Source: Gibbula magus
Lineage: Eukaryota; Mollusca; Gastropoda; Trochida; Trochidae
Reading direction: 5' to 3'
Assembly: GCA_936450465.1 (NCBI GenBank)
Contig: OW388296.1
Coordinates: forward strand, 48,497,750 to 48,561,749
DNA: 64,000 bases
In this document: positions 12,334 through 64,000 of the stretch, one piece after another
How the letters are laid out: each line of letters begins with the position of its first letter
Position numbering within the stretch: position 1 is the first letter of the stretch
Made by a program: the position numbers and the translations under genes
The notes under the pieces: generated by a model
What the model was told of the DNA's origin: nothing
Databases searched by the model: none
Seen by the model: the letters and a program-made list of their open reading frames with translations, nothing else

Positions 12334-12850
12334 TAAAATTCATCAAGACCCTTACTGCTATGTAAAAAAGCAAAAAAACACTTGTTAATAATCACAACAA
12401 GGTAATTTGGCCCTGCCTCTGGACTAAACATACTTATTACAAAATTTAATGACATTGTATACATTATATCTTATGTAAACTGCATCTTAAAACAATTTTA
12501 AAAACACTAAGAACATTTGGGAAAATTGATTTATTGATTTTACAAAATAATTATATTATATTCGTATGTATAAAATGAGAGTTCCAATGACAACTAATTT
12601 AGCTTGAATCTAAAATGCATGAATTGTTAATGCTTAAACTTTCAGATACCTAATTAGCGTTCTTTAGAGATGTAAACAAGAGTACAAAGAATGTACTTGA
12701 TATTTTTTTGTTTTTAATTGGTTAATTCTGAGCTTAAACTCGGATGAACATGAACGACAAAACTTTATGGATGATAAACCTCTTGTTTAGCATGTATTGA
12801 TTTTTTTAGCTTTCGAGCACATGAAAGACAGGAAGGAAAAGAAACAAGAC
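12334..12850. other. A+T-rich interval, nothing recognised
   Basis: Unique-looking non-coding DNA between the nuclease transposon and the 22-bp satellite; no ORF or repeat structure that I can support. Confidence 0.4.
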
Positions 12851-12852
12851 TA

Positions 12853-13495
12853 CACACGAATGAATGAAAGAATACACATGAATTCGTGAAAGAATACATA
12901 TTAATTCATGAAAGAATACACATGAATTCATGAAAGAATACACATAAATTCATGAAAGAATACACGTGAATTCATGAAAGAATACACATGAATTCATGAA
13001 AGAATACACATGAATTCATGAAAGAATACACAAGAATTCATGAAAGAATACACATGAATTCATGAAAGAAAACATATGAATTCATGAAAGAATACACATG
13101 AATTCATGAAAGAATACACATGAATTCATGAAAGAATACACATGAATTCATGAAAGAATACACATGAATTCATGAAAGAATACACATGAATTCATGAAAG
13201 AATACATATGAATTCATGAAAGAATACAAATGAATTCATGAAAGAATACACATGATTTCATGAAAGAATACAGTACACATGAATTCATGAAAGAAAACAC
13301 ATACATTCATGAAACAATACACATGAATTCATGAAACAATACACATGAATCCATGAAACAATACACATGAATTCATGAAACAATACACATGAATTCATGA
13401 AACAATACACATGAATTCATGAAACAATACGCATGAATTCAAGAAAAAATACACATGAATTCAAGAAACAATACACATGAATTCATGAAAGAAAT
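12853..13495. repeat. 22-bp satellite array (GAATTCATGAAAGAATACACAT type), ~28 copies
   Basis: The consensus unit is atgaattcatgaaagaatac plus ac. A variant with gaaacaatacac dominates the right third (from ~13310), so array domains evolved separately. The unit contains the palindrome ATGAATTCAT, so nearly every copy has an EcoRI site. One copy carries a small insertion (cagtacac, ~13272). Confidence 0.95.
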
Positions 13496-13544
13496 TGTGT
13501 ATATCTCTATACGAGATATATCATCATCACAAACATTAAACATC

Positions 13545-13857
13545 GAGTGAGTGAGTTGGGGTTTAACGCCCCTTTCAAGAGTATTTCACTTATATCACGG
13601 CGGCTAGTATTAAGGCAGGGAGAAAGTCCGCAACGCTATGTGGCTAATGCACTGCGGTGAAACCTGCGAGCATCGGCTGGAACTAGCGAACCATGGGTGG
13701 TACTTCACTGAAATTCAGTTGAGCATTGCACCCAAACCTTACAGCTTGTAGAACAGTTCTCTACTGCAGACAAAGTTACCGCGCCCCTGGCGAGATTCGA
13801 ACTCCGGACCTCTTGATCCAAAGCCGAACGCGCTAACCACTGCGCTATCCCGCCCCT
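13545..13857 (-). repeat. tRNA-derived SINE (SINE1), near full length
   Basis: On the minus strand it starts GGGGCGGGATAGCGCAGTGG with an A-box-like TAGCGCAGTGGTTAGCGCG and a B box GAGTTCGAATC, then a ~200-bp body and a tail GGCGTTAAACCCCAACTC. The tRNA-like head is a SINE promoter, not a functional tRNA gene. Confidence 0.88.
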
Positions 13858-14045
13858 TTAAAAATCGACTTTATTCGGCAGACATTTTTTGTCTTTGACT
13901 CTGTTGAAAATAAGGAATACTTTTTTTGCCCGCGATTTTATATACATATATCAACCACAACGTTTGACATTATTTGTAAATATGTATCCATATAATTTTT
14001 TAGCATGCCAATAGTGCAAATGGTTCAGTATATGAGAGGCCTAAA

Positions 14046-14402
14046 AGGGGCAGTAGCACGTTTTTTTGCTCAAATAAGTCGATGAAATGTATTTGAAAAA
14101 AAATGTTACCAAAGAAAAAACATCCCTATTACTTCGGAAAATCAAGTTAAAAAATGAGTGTACAAGGTTCCGTTAAGCCAGGGGAATCGTTTTAGTCATT
14201 CAAAATACTAAAATGTGTTCACAATAAAATGGCCGCCATGCAATGTTTGCTTTATACGCACCACCGTTATTATCACTACGGATAATTGGTTTGTGTAATG
14301 AGATATTTTCCCTCTAAAGTCAATATAAATGACATAAAATACCATTATAAATGGGAAATTTGAAAAAAATAAAATTTGAAAAAAAAACGTGCTACTGCCC
14401 CT
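14046..14402. mobile_element. MITE-B copy 3
   Basis: 357 bp; ends AGGGGCAGTAGCACG and CGTGCTACTGCCCCT. Right flank TTAA, left flank TAAA (one mutated base). Opposite internal orientation to the other two copies. Confidence 0.83.
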
Positions 14403-14867
14403 TTAAAGGTGATAAACATCAATTTATACAGTAATGAAGGGTGTATATTTGTTGATCACTTAAATGTGGTTTTCGTTGAATCAAGTTGTTTGATTTACTG
14501 AGCTCTGTCACAGATATGAAAGATATGACCCCAAGGCACTGTAAGACGGGTGATTATATTAAGTCAAACAATATAATGATGTTTATAAATTAAATGATGT
14601 GTAAATAATCATGTGATATCATGTGAACCGAAAGGTAATGACTTTACATTCAACATTCACATTATTTATCTTGTATATGGATATCACATTAGAATAAAGT
14701 TTACAATATCAATATCAAATTTAGTTTAACATTACCAGAGATCATTTACTCCATTTTGAATCGTAGACATTAGCAATCAGGATGTTATGCTTGACAATCT
14801 TATTCGCAGTAGGTGCATCTGTCGAAACTTTCGGTGGGTTTTTTTACTCCAGAACAATTTTTTACAG

Positions 14868-15838
14868 ACAAGATTATATCCACTGATGTCATCGAAGTGT
14901 TTGAAGGAACCGGAAGTCGAATGGAATGCTGGGTGATCTGTCTGGAGGATCTGTCCTGTGTTTCCATGTTCTTCAACAGGTTTCAGGAAGGTGCCAACTC
15001 CATGACGTCATGTTTGTCCTGGGTAGGATGCTGCTCAGGAAAGACGCACTGAGTATTTCAGCATCACGGCAAGTTTGTCACCACAGTTTTGTCAAAATGT
15101 TAATGACATTGTATCCATTGCTTTTCTTCACATGCTGTTATTTTACGTACAAGTTTATTGAGCTTTATGCTTCTTGAGTTTATCTTGACCGTTAGTAACT
15201 TTGGAGAAAAAAAAACCCTTGTTGGTCTACATTGCAGACTGTGATTGGTACAGTCAGTACTGGCGATTTGTGCCTGATTCTGCAAGTAGTGAGTTCGAAT
15301 CCCGAAAGGGTTTTGTCGACAAAATAAACGAATTTGTACCATTGTTGATATGTATAACAATGTTACATTTCTTCACTATCTAAGTATCATGTATTTCTAT
15401 TATTTCTATGTAATGACCATTGAATGAATATATAGCTAAACTATCTGTTGTTGAACAATTTGTTGTCAATGTATTGGTGTCCGATTCGAGTATGTTAGGA
15501 AAGTCGTTGCCAACAATTGCGTCCTGACTCCAAGGATATTATCATGAGTTCGAATCCCGCAAAGTACATGAATATGGATTATTGTAGAAAAATAACAATG
15601 TTACTTGGGTTTACTATTTACTACGGCATGCATTTTGTAACCTGGTATGTAATCACAGGATCCTGTCCACCTGGTTACGTCAATGTCCGTTGTTTGAACC
15701 TGTGTTACCGGATGGGGCTACAGAAACTCAGATATGGTGTTACTGTGTCTGAGTGTTCATCCAAAGGATAACGCCTTAATGTCATTGACAGTGCAGAGAA
15801 GCAGAACCATTTCGTCAAACAGGTGACCGCATCAACAG
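14868..15838 (+). pseudogene. Second PAN + C-type-lectin relic, opposite strand
   Basis: PAN exon from 14868 (after ttttttacag): DKIISTDVIEVFEGTGSR then MECWVICLEDLSCVSMFF, after which a 1-nt shift (NRFQEGANS against NQDSGKCQL in the 3.2-kb copy) breaks it. Lectin exon 15659-15838 is again exactly 180 bp: SCPPGYVNVRCLNLCYRMGL, then a TAA where the other copy has GAG, then NVIDSAEKQNHFVKQVTAS and a GT donor. Upstream, ATG at ~14782 begins a hydrophobic MLCLTILFAVGAS, possibly the old signal peptide. No second lectin exon follows. Confidence 0.7.
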
Positions 15839-16141
15839 GTGTGTTAAAAGTCTGTTCTATCTTAAAGGAACAATTGCACACTTTCAACATTAAAGTTGAA
15901 TATTTTCAGTCAAATATCCTTATATAACCTTTAGATTTTGGAGTTGATAGACTTGTTATTTGTTTCTAAAAACATCTACGTTTTGATATAAATAAAGCCA
16001 CAACTATCATGAGATATCACAAAATTAAAGCATATTTTAACTCCACTTAAAATATAAAGGATTGTAATACATGAAAAATATCTAAAATTGAATAAAAGTA
16101 ACAATGTAATGCAAGAGACATCATAGCGGGTGGCCATATTA

Positions 16142-16247
16142 TTACGTACATGTGACGTAATCCCATAGACGTATTAACTCCATGAAAATTATTCCCGCAA
16201 GAGCTAATTAACATGTAAGTCTATGGGATTACGTCACATGTACGTAA
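16142..16247. repeat. Perfect 29-bp inverted repeat with 48-bp loop
   Basis: ttacgtacatgtgacgtaat plus cccatagac at 16142-16170 is exactly inverted at 16219-16247. No ORF. Possibly a small MITE. Confidence 0.8.
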
Positions 16248-16821
16248 ACAAGAGTTACATGGAAATTATTTATCAAATATTCATCTTTATTCTAAACATG
16301 TTATCAAAACTGAATTTGATTGAAAACTATGGTGAAATTTGGGTGGTCGACTTTGGACACCCAATTAAAATCCTAACTTGTACCGAACAACATTTTCAAT
16401 AATTAAGGATTGAATCATTTGGCTGAATCCTTATTGTTATTGGCGTGTGTTTTTTTATTTTTTTTTTTTTTATCTAATTATTTTTTATTCCACCGATTTT
16501 TGTGTAAAGGATTGAGAACTAACGGCAAGACCGATTGGCATGAATTGATCAGGGATGATAGCCTGTATTAAGATCTCGCTTTGTACGTCGGCCGAATTTT
16601 GAATTTCGGTCTGGTTTTCAAGTTATCCCCCTTAGAAGAATCGATTATTAACATTGGATTTTTTTTCAAAATACACCTAGAGGCTTAAAACTTTTACCAA
16701 AACACCCACAACGGCCTTTATTTCAATAAAGTAAATAATGGCGAAATCGTCAGTCACGTGGTTTAGCCGCCATCTTGGATTTTTAAACTTTTTCAAATTT
16801 TCGGACCCCATGTACACAGGA

Positions 16822-16927
16822 TGGGGAGGAAATATAGATATAGGTAGATATAGGTACTACACTATATATATAACGTTATATATATAGTGTATTACCTATA
16901 TCTACCTATATCTATATTTCCTCCCCA
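16822..16927. repeat. 106-bp loop-less palindrome
   Basis: tggggaggaaatatagatat...aac|gtt... is a nearly perfect palindrome centred near 16874, with 53-bp arms and one mismatch (ggtaCtacact against ggtaAtacact). A strong cruciform candidate. Confidence 0.88.
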
Positions 16928-17339
16928 GCCTGTGTTCATGTACTTGTGGGAAACACCACTCCGAAGATATTTGTACCTATAAGAGCTGAAACTTGTTTTT
17001 TATATATACCTGAAAGATTGGGGAAAAACAAGTTTGTTCTTTTTTTTCAGCGAACTGCTCATACTTTTTTCACAAAGACCTTCACAGTCAGGCATTTTTG
17101 GAAAATCGCGAACTTTCAGGGGCGATAATTCAAAAACCTACACAGAGAATTGAATGATTTTTTTCAGGAGAGTAAGACAGGACTACGAACTTTATGAATC
17201 AATAATAAATTCGCTTGCATACAGTCATTTCCGGTCATAATAAAGAAAAATTTTAATTTGGGGAACATTTTTCAAAATCCACTTAGAGACATGAAACTTT
17301 TTGCAAAAGATGCGCAAGAACCATACAAGCAAAAAAGCA

Positions 17340-19593
17340 AAAAATAGAGCCATGGCCTCTGTAGCTCATCAGGAGATAATAAGTGGGATATGTTATGGAG
17401 TGGACTTTATAGCAATGGTCAGATAATGGAATGTAGTAATAAGAATCTAGGTAGTGAAACGATTAAAGCAGTTTAAAAATATTTTGTTACCATAACTTTG
17501 CCAATCTGCTATATATATATATGTGTTGAAAGAGCAACACAAAGCTTGGAAATAAATTGCTGGTATCAAACATATAATAATGTGGTGGAGAGATCATACT
17601 ATTTTTTAAGATCGTACACACTTTATATAATAATGAATATACTGGGTACAATTCTTTGCATACAATTCACCACTGTCAGCTATTGCAATAATGGCCTGGG
17701 GCTGTTGAAGAAAATGAAAAAAACCTTTTTAGGTCATGACCCCTGCTAATTATTATCAAAATTGGTTACACATAAATCAACATTCGTTATGAATATCATA
17801 CACCTTTGCATTATACTGTTTTAATTCTTAATTGCATTATGGCAATACCAACATTTATTACATAATGAATAGGAGCCTCAGTTTTTGAAAATCCCATTTC
17901 TCATAGGCTCCATTTCAATACTTAATAAATTGGTGAATTTTTTTTAGTAAATTCTTTTTCACCATTTCTTATAGGCTCCTTTTCAATATTTGATAAAATG
18001 GTGATATTCTATGAATAAATTCTTTTTTAGAGTCAGTGGAAGACTAAAGCAGTCTCACGCACAGTCTATGATAACACAGTGCTGCACAGTAGTTTGAAGT
18101 AACCTGAAACCTCTGTGTAACTATCAGTTTTCATTCTTCTGCCAGGAAGTGGTCACCACAATCCAATTACATGACATGCAGACACTGGACTCACAGCCAG
18201 TAAAATTTATATTTTAGATGCCGTTTTTCCTACAATTAATTATTTTTCTGTACTGGAGAAGATGATGAAAATAGGTGTGATGTCACAATCTCATATAGCT
18301 ACTTCTTTTATAGTCCTATGTTATCACCAGTCATCACTAGTCATATTCAGTTCACATATCTCATGTAAAATGAAAAAAATTAATTCCTCTTCAAGTTATT
18401 CCTTCAAAGAGTATTCAATAGTTCTTCAAATAGTATTTCAAATAGATTCACATTAAACATGTCCATGATGTAGACATCTATCTCATTTCTTGTTCCTATT
18501 GAATAAAATTAACTGCAAAGTTAATAGAAGACTAAATCAGTTATAAAGTATAAAATATGATATAAATAAGGTATACCAAATTGACTCGTACCTTTATCAG
18601 CAAATTCACTTGCAAAATACAAATAATTACTCATATGTGAAATGTGAGACAAAGATAAAATATGACTTATAATTTTTGTTAGACCTCCAATTCTAAGTTT
18701 TTAATTCTCAATATCTCTTTTTCATCAAACATATTATATTCTCAAAGCACATGTTAGAACTCTCACATCAGAAAGATGAAATGCCTTTAACTCAGCTGTT
18801 TTCTTTAAAATTACCTCCCTTACCTAATTACTGATTGAAGTGCACATATAATCTCAGAAAGATGCTGTAAACTGAAATAGGCTTTTAGGTTATGATCCCT
18901 GTGACCCATATTTGGGGTCACAGACTCACCAAATTTACAATTTAGATTCCCTTACAGCCAAGGAGTCTGTACATAAAATTTCAGCTCGCTAGAGCCATTG
19001 GGACTGGAGATGAAGATGAAAATAGCATTTTAGGTCATTGCCTCTGTGACCCAATATTTGGGGTCTCGCTGTCACCAAATTTACAATTTAGAATCCCCTT
19101 CATTTAAGGAGTATGTACATAAAATTTCAGCTCTCTACGTTCATTGGGACTGGAGAAGAAGATGGAAATAGTTTTTTTTAGGTAATGACCCCTGTGAGCC
19201 ACACTTGGGGTCACAGGGTCACCAAATCTACAATTTAGAATCCCTTTCAGCCAAGGAGTCTGTACATAAAATTTCAGCTCTCTGGAGTCATTGGTTCTGG
19301 AGAAGAAGATGAAAATAGCTTTTAAGGTTATGACCCCTGTGACCCACATTTGGGGTTACAGGGTCACCAAATTTACAATTTAGTATCCCCTTCAGCCAAG
19401 GAGTCTGTACATTAAATTTCAGCTCTCTGGAGTCATTGGTTCTGAAGAAGAAGTCGAAAAAGCGAAAAGTTTACGGACGGACGGACGGACAGACAGACAG
19501 ACGGACGGACGGACGGACGGACGGACGGACGGATGGACGGACGCCATCCCATGCCATAAGCCCATCGGGCCTTTCAGGCCAGATGAGCTAAAA
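17340..19593. mobile_element. Non-autonomous repeat element R1, copy 1, with ~147-bp core repeats and (GGAC)n
   Basis: It opens with aatagagccatggcctctgt-agctcatc and closes with catcgggcctttcaggccag-atgagctaaaa; the agctcatc/gatgagct ends are inverted. The core from ~18880 to 19440 has four ~147-bp units anchored on tttggggtcacagggtcacc, followed by a GGAC microsatellite (19481-19545). GGCC-TTTCA-GGCC forms a small terminal hairpin. Class uncertain (Helitron-like is one option). Confidence 0.6.
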
Positions 19594-19745
19594 AGTTAAT
19601 CATGAGGAACTCGAAGGTCACGTTGTTGAAATGTTAAATGTTAAATTTTTCCGATTTTAACATGTTAAATGTGGGTCTAAATAATCACAGAGACATACGA
19701 GTGACTAACCACTTGTTTTACAAAATGCTTTATAACTAGACAAGA

Positions 19746-20993
19746 AAAAATAGAGCCATGGGCTCTGTAGCTCATCAAGGTTTATTTTGTTTGATGATGA
19801 TGATGATTTCTCAATATAAAGCACAATCCCTAACCCTGACACATCTTAGTCTTGAAATTGAGAGAGAGCACTCAGCAAGGTCACCACCCACGAGATTATG
19901 CAATATTCTGACCCCTTGGCCAGCTGTGTTTTTTTGTGGTTTACCGCCAAATTATGTAATAGACTCTGGCAGCAGTGATCTAACTGCATAAGGCTAAGAG
20001 AGAACAGGGAATGTGATGAATCCAATGGTACATAGTACAATTTAGAATCCCCTTGGCTAAATAATCTCTGCACAATTTTAATGGTTCTAAGCCTTTTCAT
20101 CCAAACATCTAAACATTCTGAACGCAATATTCCTTCTAGTTTGTTCTGGAGAAGAAGATGAAAATAGTTTTTTATGTTTTGAACTGGCCTTTCTTTTTAT
20201 AATATCCACAATTTTCAGTTCATAGGCTATTCAATAGTTCTCATTTCACATTGATTACATCAATTTGACAAACATGTCCACAATGTAGATGGTTATCTCA
20301 AGTCGACGTAGTGAGTGAAGTGTCATAAAATATCAGTACAAAATTCATTTTCAAAGGGTTTTTTTAGGCTGTGGCCAATATTTGGGGTCACAGGGTCACC
20401 AAATTTACAAGTTAGAATCCCCACTGGCTAAAGAGTTTGCATACAATATTACAATCTTCTAGGTCTTTTTGTTCCGGAGAAAACGATGAAAACATGATTT
20501 TAGGTAATGGCCTGTGAGGTCCTTATTTGGGGTCACAGGGTCAGCTAATATACAATTTAGAATCTCCATTGGCTAAAGAGTCTGTACACAACATTTCACT
20601 CTTCTAGGTCTTCATTCTGGAGAAGAAGATGAAAATAGGATTTTAGGTAATGGCCTGTGAGGCCCTTATTTGGGGTCACAGGGTCACCTAATCTACAATT
20701 TAGAATCTCCATTGGCTAAAGAGTCTGTACACAAAATTTCACTCTTCTAGGTCTTTTCATTATGGAGAAGATGAAAATAGGTTTTTAGGTTATGGCCTAT
20801 GAGGCCCTTATTTGGGGTCACTTGATCACCAAATCTACAATTTAGAATCCTCATTGACCAAGGAGTCTGTACATAAAATTTCAGATCTCTAGCTTCATTG
20901 GTTCTGGAGGAGAAGTCGAAAAAGTGAAAAGTTTACGGATGGACGGACGGATGGACGGACGCCATCCCATGCCATAATCCCATCGGGCCTTTC
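19746..20993. mobile_element. Element R1, copy 2
   Basis: Same opening (aatagagccatgggctctgt) and same core repeats (anchors at ~20376, 20529, 20672 and 20813), then a short GGAC run (20937-20964) and cccatcgggcctttcg. The terminal part is truncated. It lies head-to-tail only ~150 bp from copy 1. Confidence 0.6.
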
Positions 20994-22530
20994 GATTGTT
21001 GCATATAAATTGTGCATCTCAAAACACCTAGAGATATGCTAGAGACTTGAATTTTTTTTTCCAAATATATGCAATCACATTTGGAAGATGTCCTAAAACA
21101 TATTTCAATTAAATAAACATTTAAGGGCTGAATCCGTTTGTCGTTGCTTGCGACTATTCATACTAAATATGTATACCGTAACTCTTTTCTCGCCATGTTT
21201 CCTAGTCCTTCGAATGTTGGTAGTGCACTTTTTGACAATGTAATGTTATTTTATGTCATGAATGGTATGTATTAACTGTTGCAACCATGGGAACTTGATA
21301 TCACGTCCCTCGTATATAATGACATATAACTAAAAAAAAACTTGTATGGCAAGGCTGTGATCCTGTGATATCTCATCTGTTCCTTTAATAAAAGTTCCTG
21401 GTGAACACTTGTTCCTGTAATCCAACCAACCTACATTTCCTTTTCAGAGGGATTAAATTATCATAAAATGAAAGAAAACACAAGGTTAAGTTCACATATA
21501 AAATTTTAATTTGACAGTGTTGATACTTCAACAAGATACATTCAATGAACTATGACAACTGATAATGTAAAATCAGGCGACAGATGACAAACACACGAAC
21601 CTACAGAGAAACAACAAACTTTTTGAAATAAATAAATCCTCAGTTTGTCTTTCATAATTGTGTTAATTTCATCTTTGAAACGATTGAATTCTATTCTGGT
21701 ACTTCTCGACAAATTTCCAAACAAAGTTCTTTATCATAATTATGTTGTCTGTAAAAACTTTATTCATGATGGAAATGCTTTACAGACTACTCAAATATTC
21801 TTCAGATAAATGTCAGACTTCATCCTTTCATAAACTGTTTGTTTCACAACAAACTTTTAAAACCATTCAAATAACTTATGTATAATTGATAGAGATAAAA
21901 GTTCCTGAACACAGAGATAGAGACAAAGGTTTTACGCTTCATTCTCAACTCTCTCAACAATGGTTACTATTGTCCTTGCTTTTCTTTCATTACAAAACCT
22001 GTAACAGATTTAATTTTTCGTTAAATGCCCATGTGTTTTTTTTCCCAAAATGACCCCCTAGTCCAGTTACTTTGGAACATCACAGGGATGGGTCAACATA
22101 ATTTACTTTAACCAAGGCATACAATGAAAGATATGCTCTGCAATGATTGCAATAAATCCAATTTTTTTAACAGCAGCAGAGCAATTGCAATCTCAGGGAA
22201 TAGAAAATATGCAGGAGATAATAATTATGTCCGAGCTTTGCTCTACAGAATAAATGTGAAACAGCATATACCTATGAACATCGACAGGAGAGCGGTTCAC
22301 CTTGGCTCTGGTTTCAAGCTCCTCCATATCCCTCACTGCCTGTATGTAGTGAACTTTACTCTGATATCAAATAATTATTAAACAGCTGGACAGGATATAT
22401 GCAGTATTATAACGTTTAATGAAATGAATATGAGGATTTTCCATAAAAAGATCTATAACGACGATGCTAAGATGAGATGTACAGAGAATGGACCAATGGG
22501 ATGACTGCTAGCACTTGACTGCGGACTTGT
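20994..22530 (-). other. 3' flank and probable 3' UTR of SMC1A
   Basis: No coding region supported. On the minus strand an AATAAA hexamer (TTTATT on plus, 21759-21764), about 770 bp past the stop, is the clearest polyadenylation candidate I see, but A+T richness makes chance hits likely. The 3' UTR end is therefore unresolved. Confidence 0.3.
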
Positions 22531-62706
<40,176 letters not shown>

Positions 62707-64000
62707 CTGCAACGACATCACATGATTAAATCCTCTAACATACATCATATAATCATTAGGGCTGCAACGATTCCGATGTATCGAAAATCGATACAAACTA
62801 AAGACATCGAAAATCGATTCATGATTCAAAAATTTGTTTCGATTCACATTCATTTTTTTTATGCTTAAATAATAAAATGTCACCTGATTTTATTACAATT
62901 AGATCAAGAAATTGCATTCGCGAGCGATGACAAGTGACAATGTCAAGTGTGAATGGGAGACCAAGTTCAGTGTCTACAATATGTAATGTAGTCAATGATT
63001 GGTTTATATCCTGACCGTTCAAGATTCTCGGCATGGCTTATACATTTCTCTTTAGTAACGCCGCATAGCAACGATCAAAATGACAGATTTGTGTTTTTCT
63101 GTAGTGTTAGAAATACTTTAAAATAGAATCGAAATAAATCGAATCAAACTGTTAAAATAACAAGTAATTGTCACAAACGTGACCATGTCCCCCGCCGCAA
63201 TTAAGAAATGAGCTAAAAGAATGGACACACAGCTTGTACCGAGTAGTGACATTTACATGTTTGTTTCAATTATTGTTATATCTGGCAAAAATTTTAAAAT
63301 GGTCAAAGTCTTGTAGTGACCTTGAAAACGGGGTCAAGGTCACCCAAATTGAATGGTGTCTGCGTATTCCCCAAATGAAGACAGGCACCAAATTTGAAGA
63401 CTCTAGGTACAGCAGTTCATGAGATATCGTGCTAACAACATTTGACTATCAGTCTTGTAGTGACCTTGAAAATAATTTCAAGGTCAACCAAATAGACTGG
63501 TATCTGGATATTCCCCAAATGAAGACTGATACTAAATTTAAAAACAATAGTTCTAGCGGTTCATGAGGAATCACACTAACAACATTTTCAAAACTGGTCA
63601 AAGTCTCGCTGTGACCTTGAAAATGAAGTCAAGGTCACCAAAAACTTTTCAGGTCTGCGTATTCCCCAGATGAAGACTGGTACCAAGTTGGAAGATTCTA
63701 GGTTGAGCGGTTCATTAGATATCGCGCTAACAAGAAGCGGGACAGACGTTCGTACGTAAGTACGGAGCTGAATACTAAGTCCCCCGCTCCGCGCTTCGCG
63801 GCGGCGGGAGACAAAAACAATAGTTCTAGCGGTTCATGAGGAATCACACTAACAACATTTTCAAAACTGGTCAAAGTCTCGCTGTGACCTTGAAAATGAA
63901 GTCAAGGTCACCAAAAACTTTTCAGGTCTGCGTATTCCCAAGATGAAGACTGGTACCAAGTTGGAAGATTCTAGGTTGAGCGGTTCATTAGATATCCAAT
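62707..64000. other. 5' part of an SMC1A intron with repeat-rich right edge
   Basis: No Walker A exon is visible, so the window ends inside an intron. From ~63290 diverged units built on gtgaccttgaaaatgaagtc appear, related in style to the core repeats at 47713-49320. Confidence 0.5.
63537..64000. repeat. Near-identical ~185-bp direct duplication around a GC-rich hairpin
   Basis: 63537-63723 and 63813-64000 are almost identical (one visible change: attccccagatg against attcccaagatg). Between them lies cgggacagacgttcg, then tcccccgctccgcgcttcgc-ggcggcggga, a hairpin-forming GC-rich segment. The right copy is cut by the window edge. Confidence 0.85.

Larger units (their letters stand above)
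15839..17339. other. Non-coding interval with two palindromes
   Basis: Apart from the inverted repeats at 16142-16247 and 16822-16927 I see nothing coding. A missing second lectin exon would be expected here for the 14.8-15.8 kb relic, but none is visible. Confidence 0.4.

Noticed and set aside
13800..13857. tRNA gene (A and B boxes, tRNA-like 5' half)
   Set aside because: It is the head of a SINE: same ~310-bp unit repeated eight times, acceptor stem does not close and no proper anticodon arm.
16758..16778. YY1 promoter site (gccgccatcttgg) marking a gene start
   Set aside because: No coding exon follows on either strand; similar boxes occur in the nearby transposon.
62707..64000. Missing first exon of SMC1A (Walker A)
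   Set aside because: I looked on the minus strand for the GPNGSGKS-type motif and found none; it must lie beyond the window.

Overview
This is nuclear DNA of an animal, most likely a mollusc and plausibly a gastropod. The coding signal is split into short exons with GT/AG borders. Introns are A+T-rich and loaded with tRNA-derived SINEs, MITEs, minisatellites and two DIRS-type retroelements. The taxon is an inference from the repeat style and the PAN/C-type-lectin relics; the sequence does not prove it.

The backbone is one conserved gene, SMC1A (a cohesin ATPase subunit), on the minus strand. I placed 26 coding exons from 62706 down to the stop at 22531. Every junction fits GT/AG and every phase joins, giving 3555 nt (1184 codons plus stop). 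The first exon or exons, with the start codon and Walker A motif, lie beyond the right edge. Hinge, LSGGEK signature, Walker B and C-terminus are all present, so the gene looks intact.

Layout. 1-3.4 kb: minus-strand relics of a PAN + C-type lectin-like gene. 4.5-7.0 kb: a MITE split by a deleted MULE transposon with 37-bp TIRs and an 8-bp target duplication. 8.4-12.3 kb: a 4-kb DNA transposon with an XPG/PIN-like nuclease and a Cys-rich tail, broken by one amber codon. 12.8-13.5 kb: a 22-bp satellite. 14.0-15.8 kb: a TTAA MITE and a second PAN/lectin relic in opposite orientation. 16.1-16.9 kb: two strong palindromes. 17.3-21.0 kb: two related non-autonomous elements with ~147-bp core repeats and GGAC microsatellites. 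22.5-62.7 kb: SMC1A with its intronic repeats. 62.7-64 kb: intron or 5' flank with a near-identical local duplication.

Within SMC1A, two full-length DIRS-like elements (28557-34907 and 38317-44873) sit in separate introns, both in the gene's orientation. Each has inverted terminal repeats and an internal complementary region matching its own joined ends. They carry complementary lesions: copy A keeps RT/RNase H but has a broken gag and recombinase, while copy B keeps gag and recombinase but has a frameshift in RNase H. The most unusual host feature is a 31-copy, 32-bp minisatellite whose unit is the end of an SMC1A exon plus its 5' splice site.
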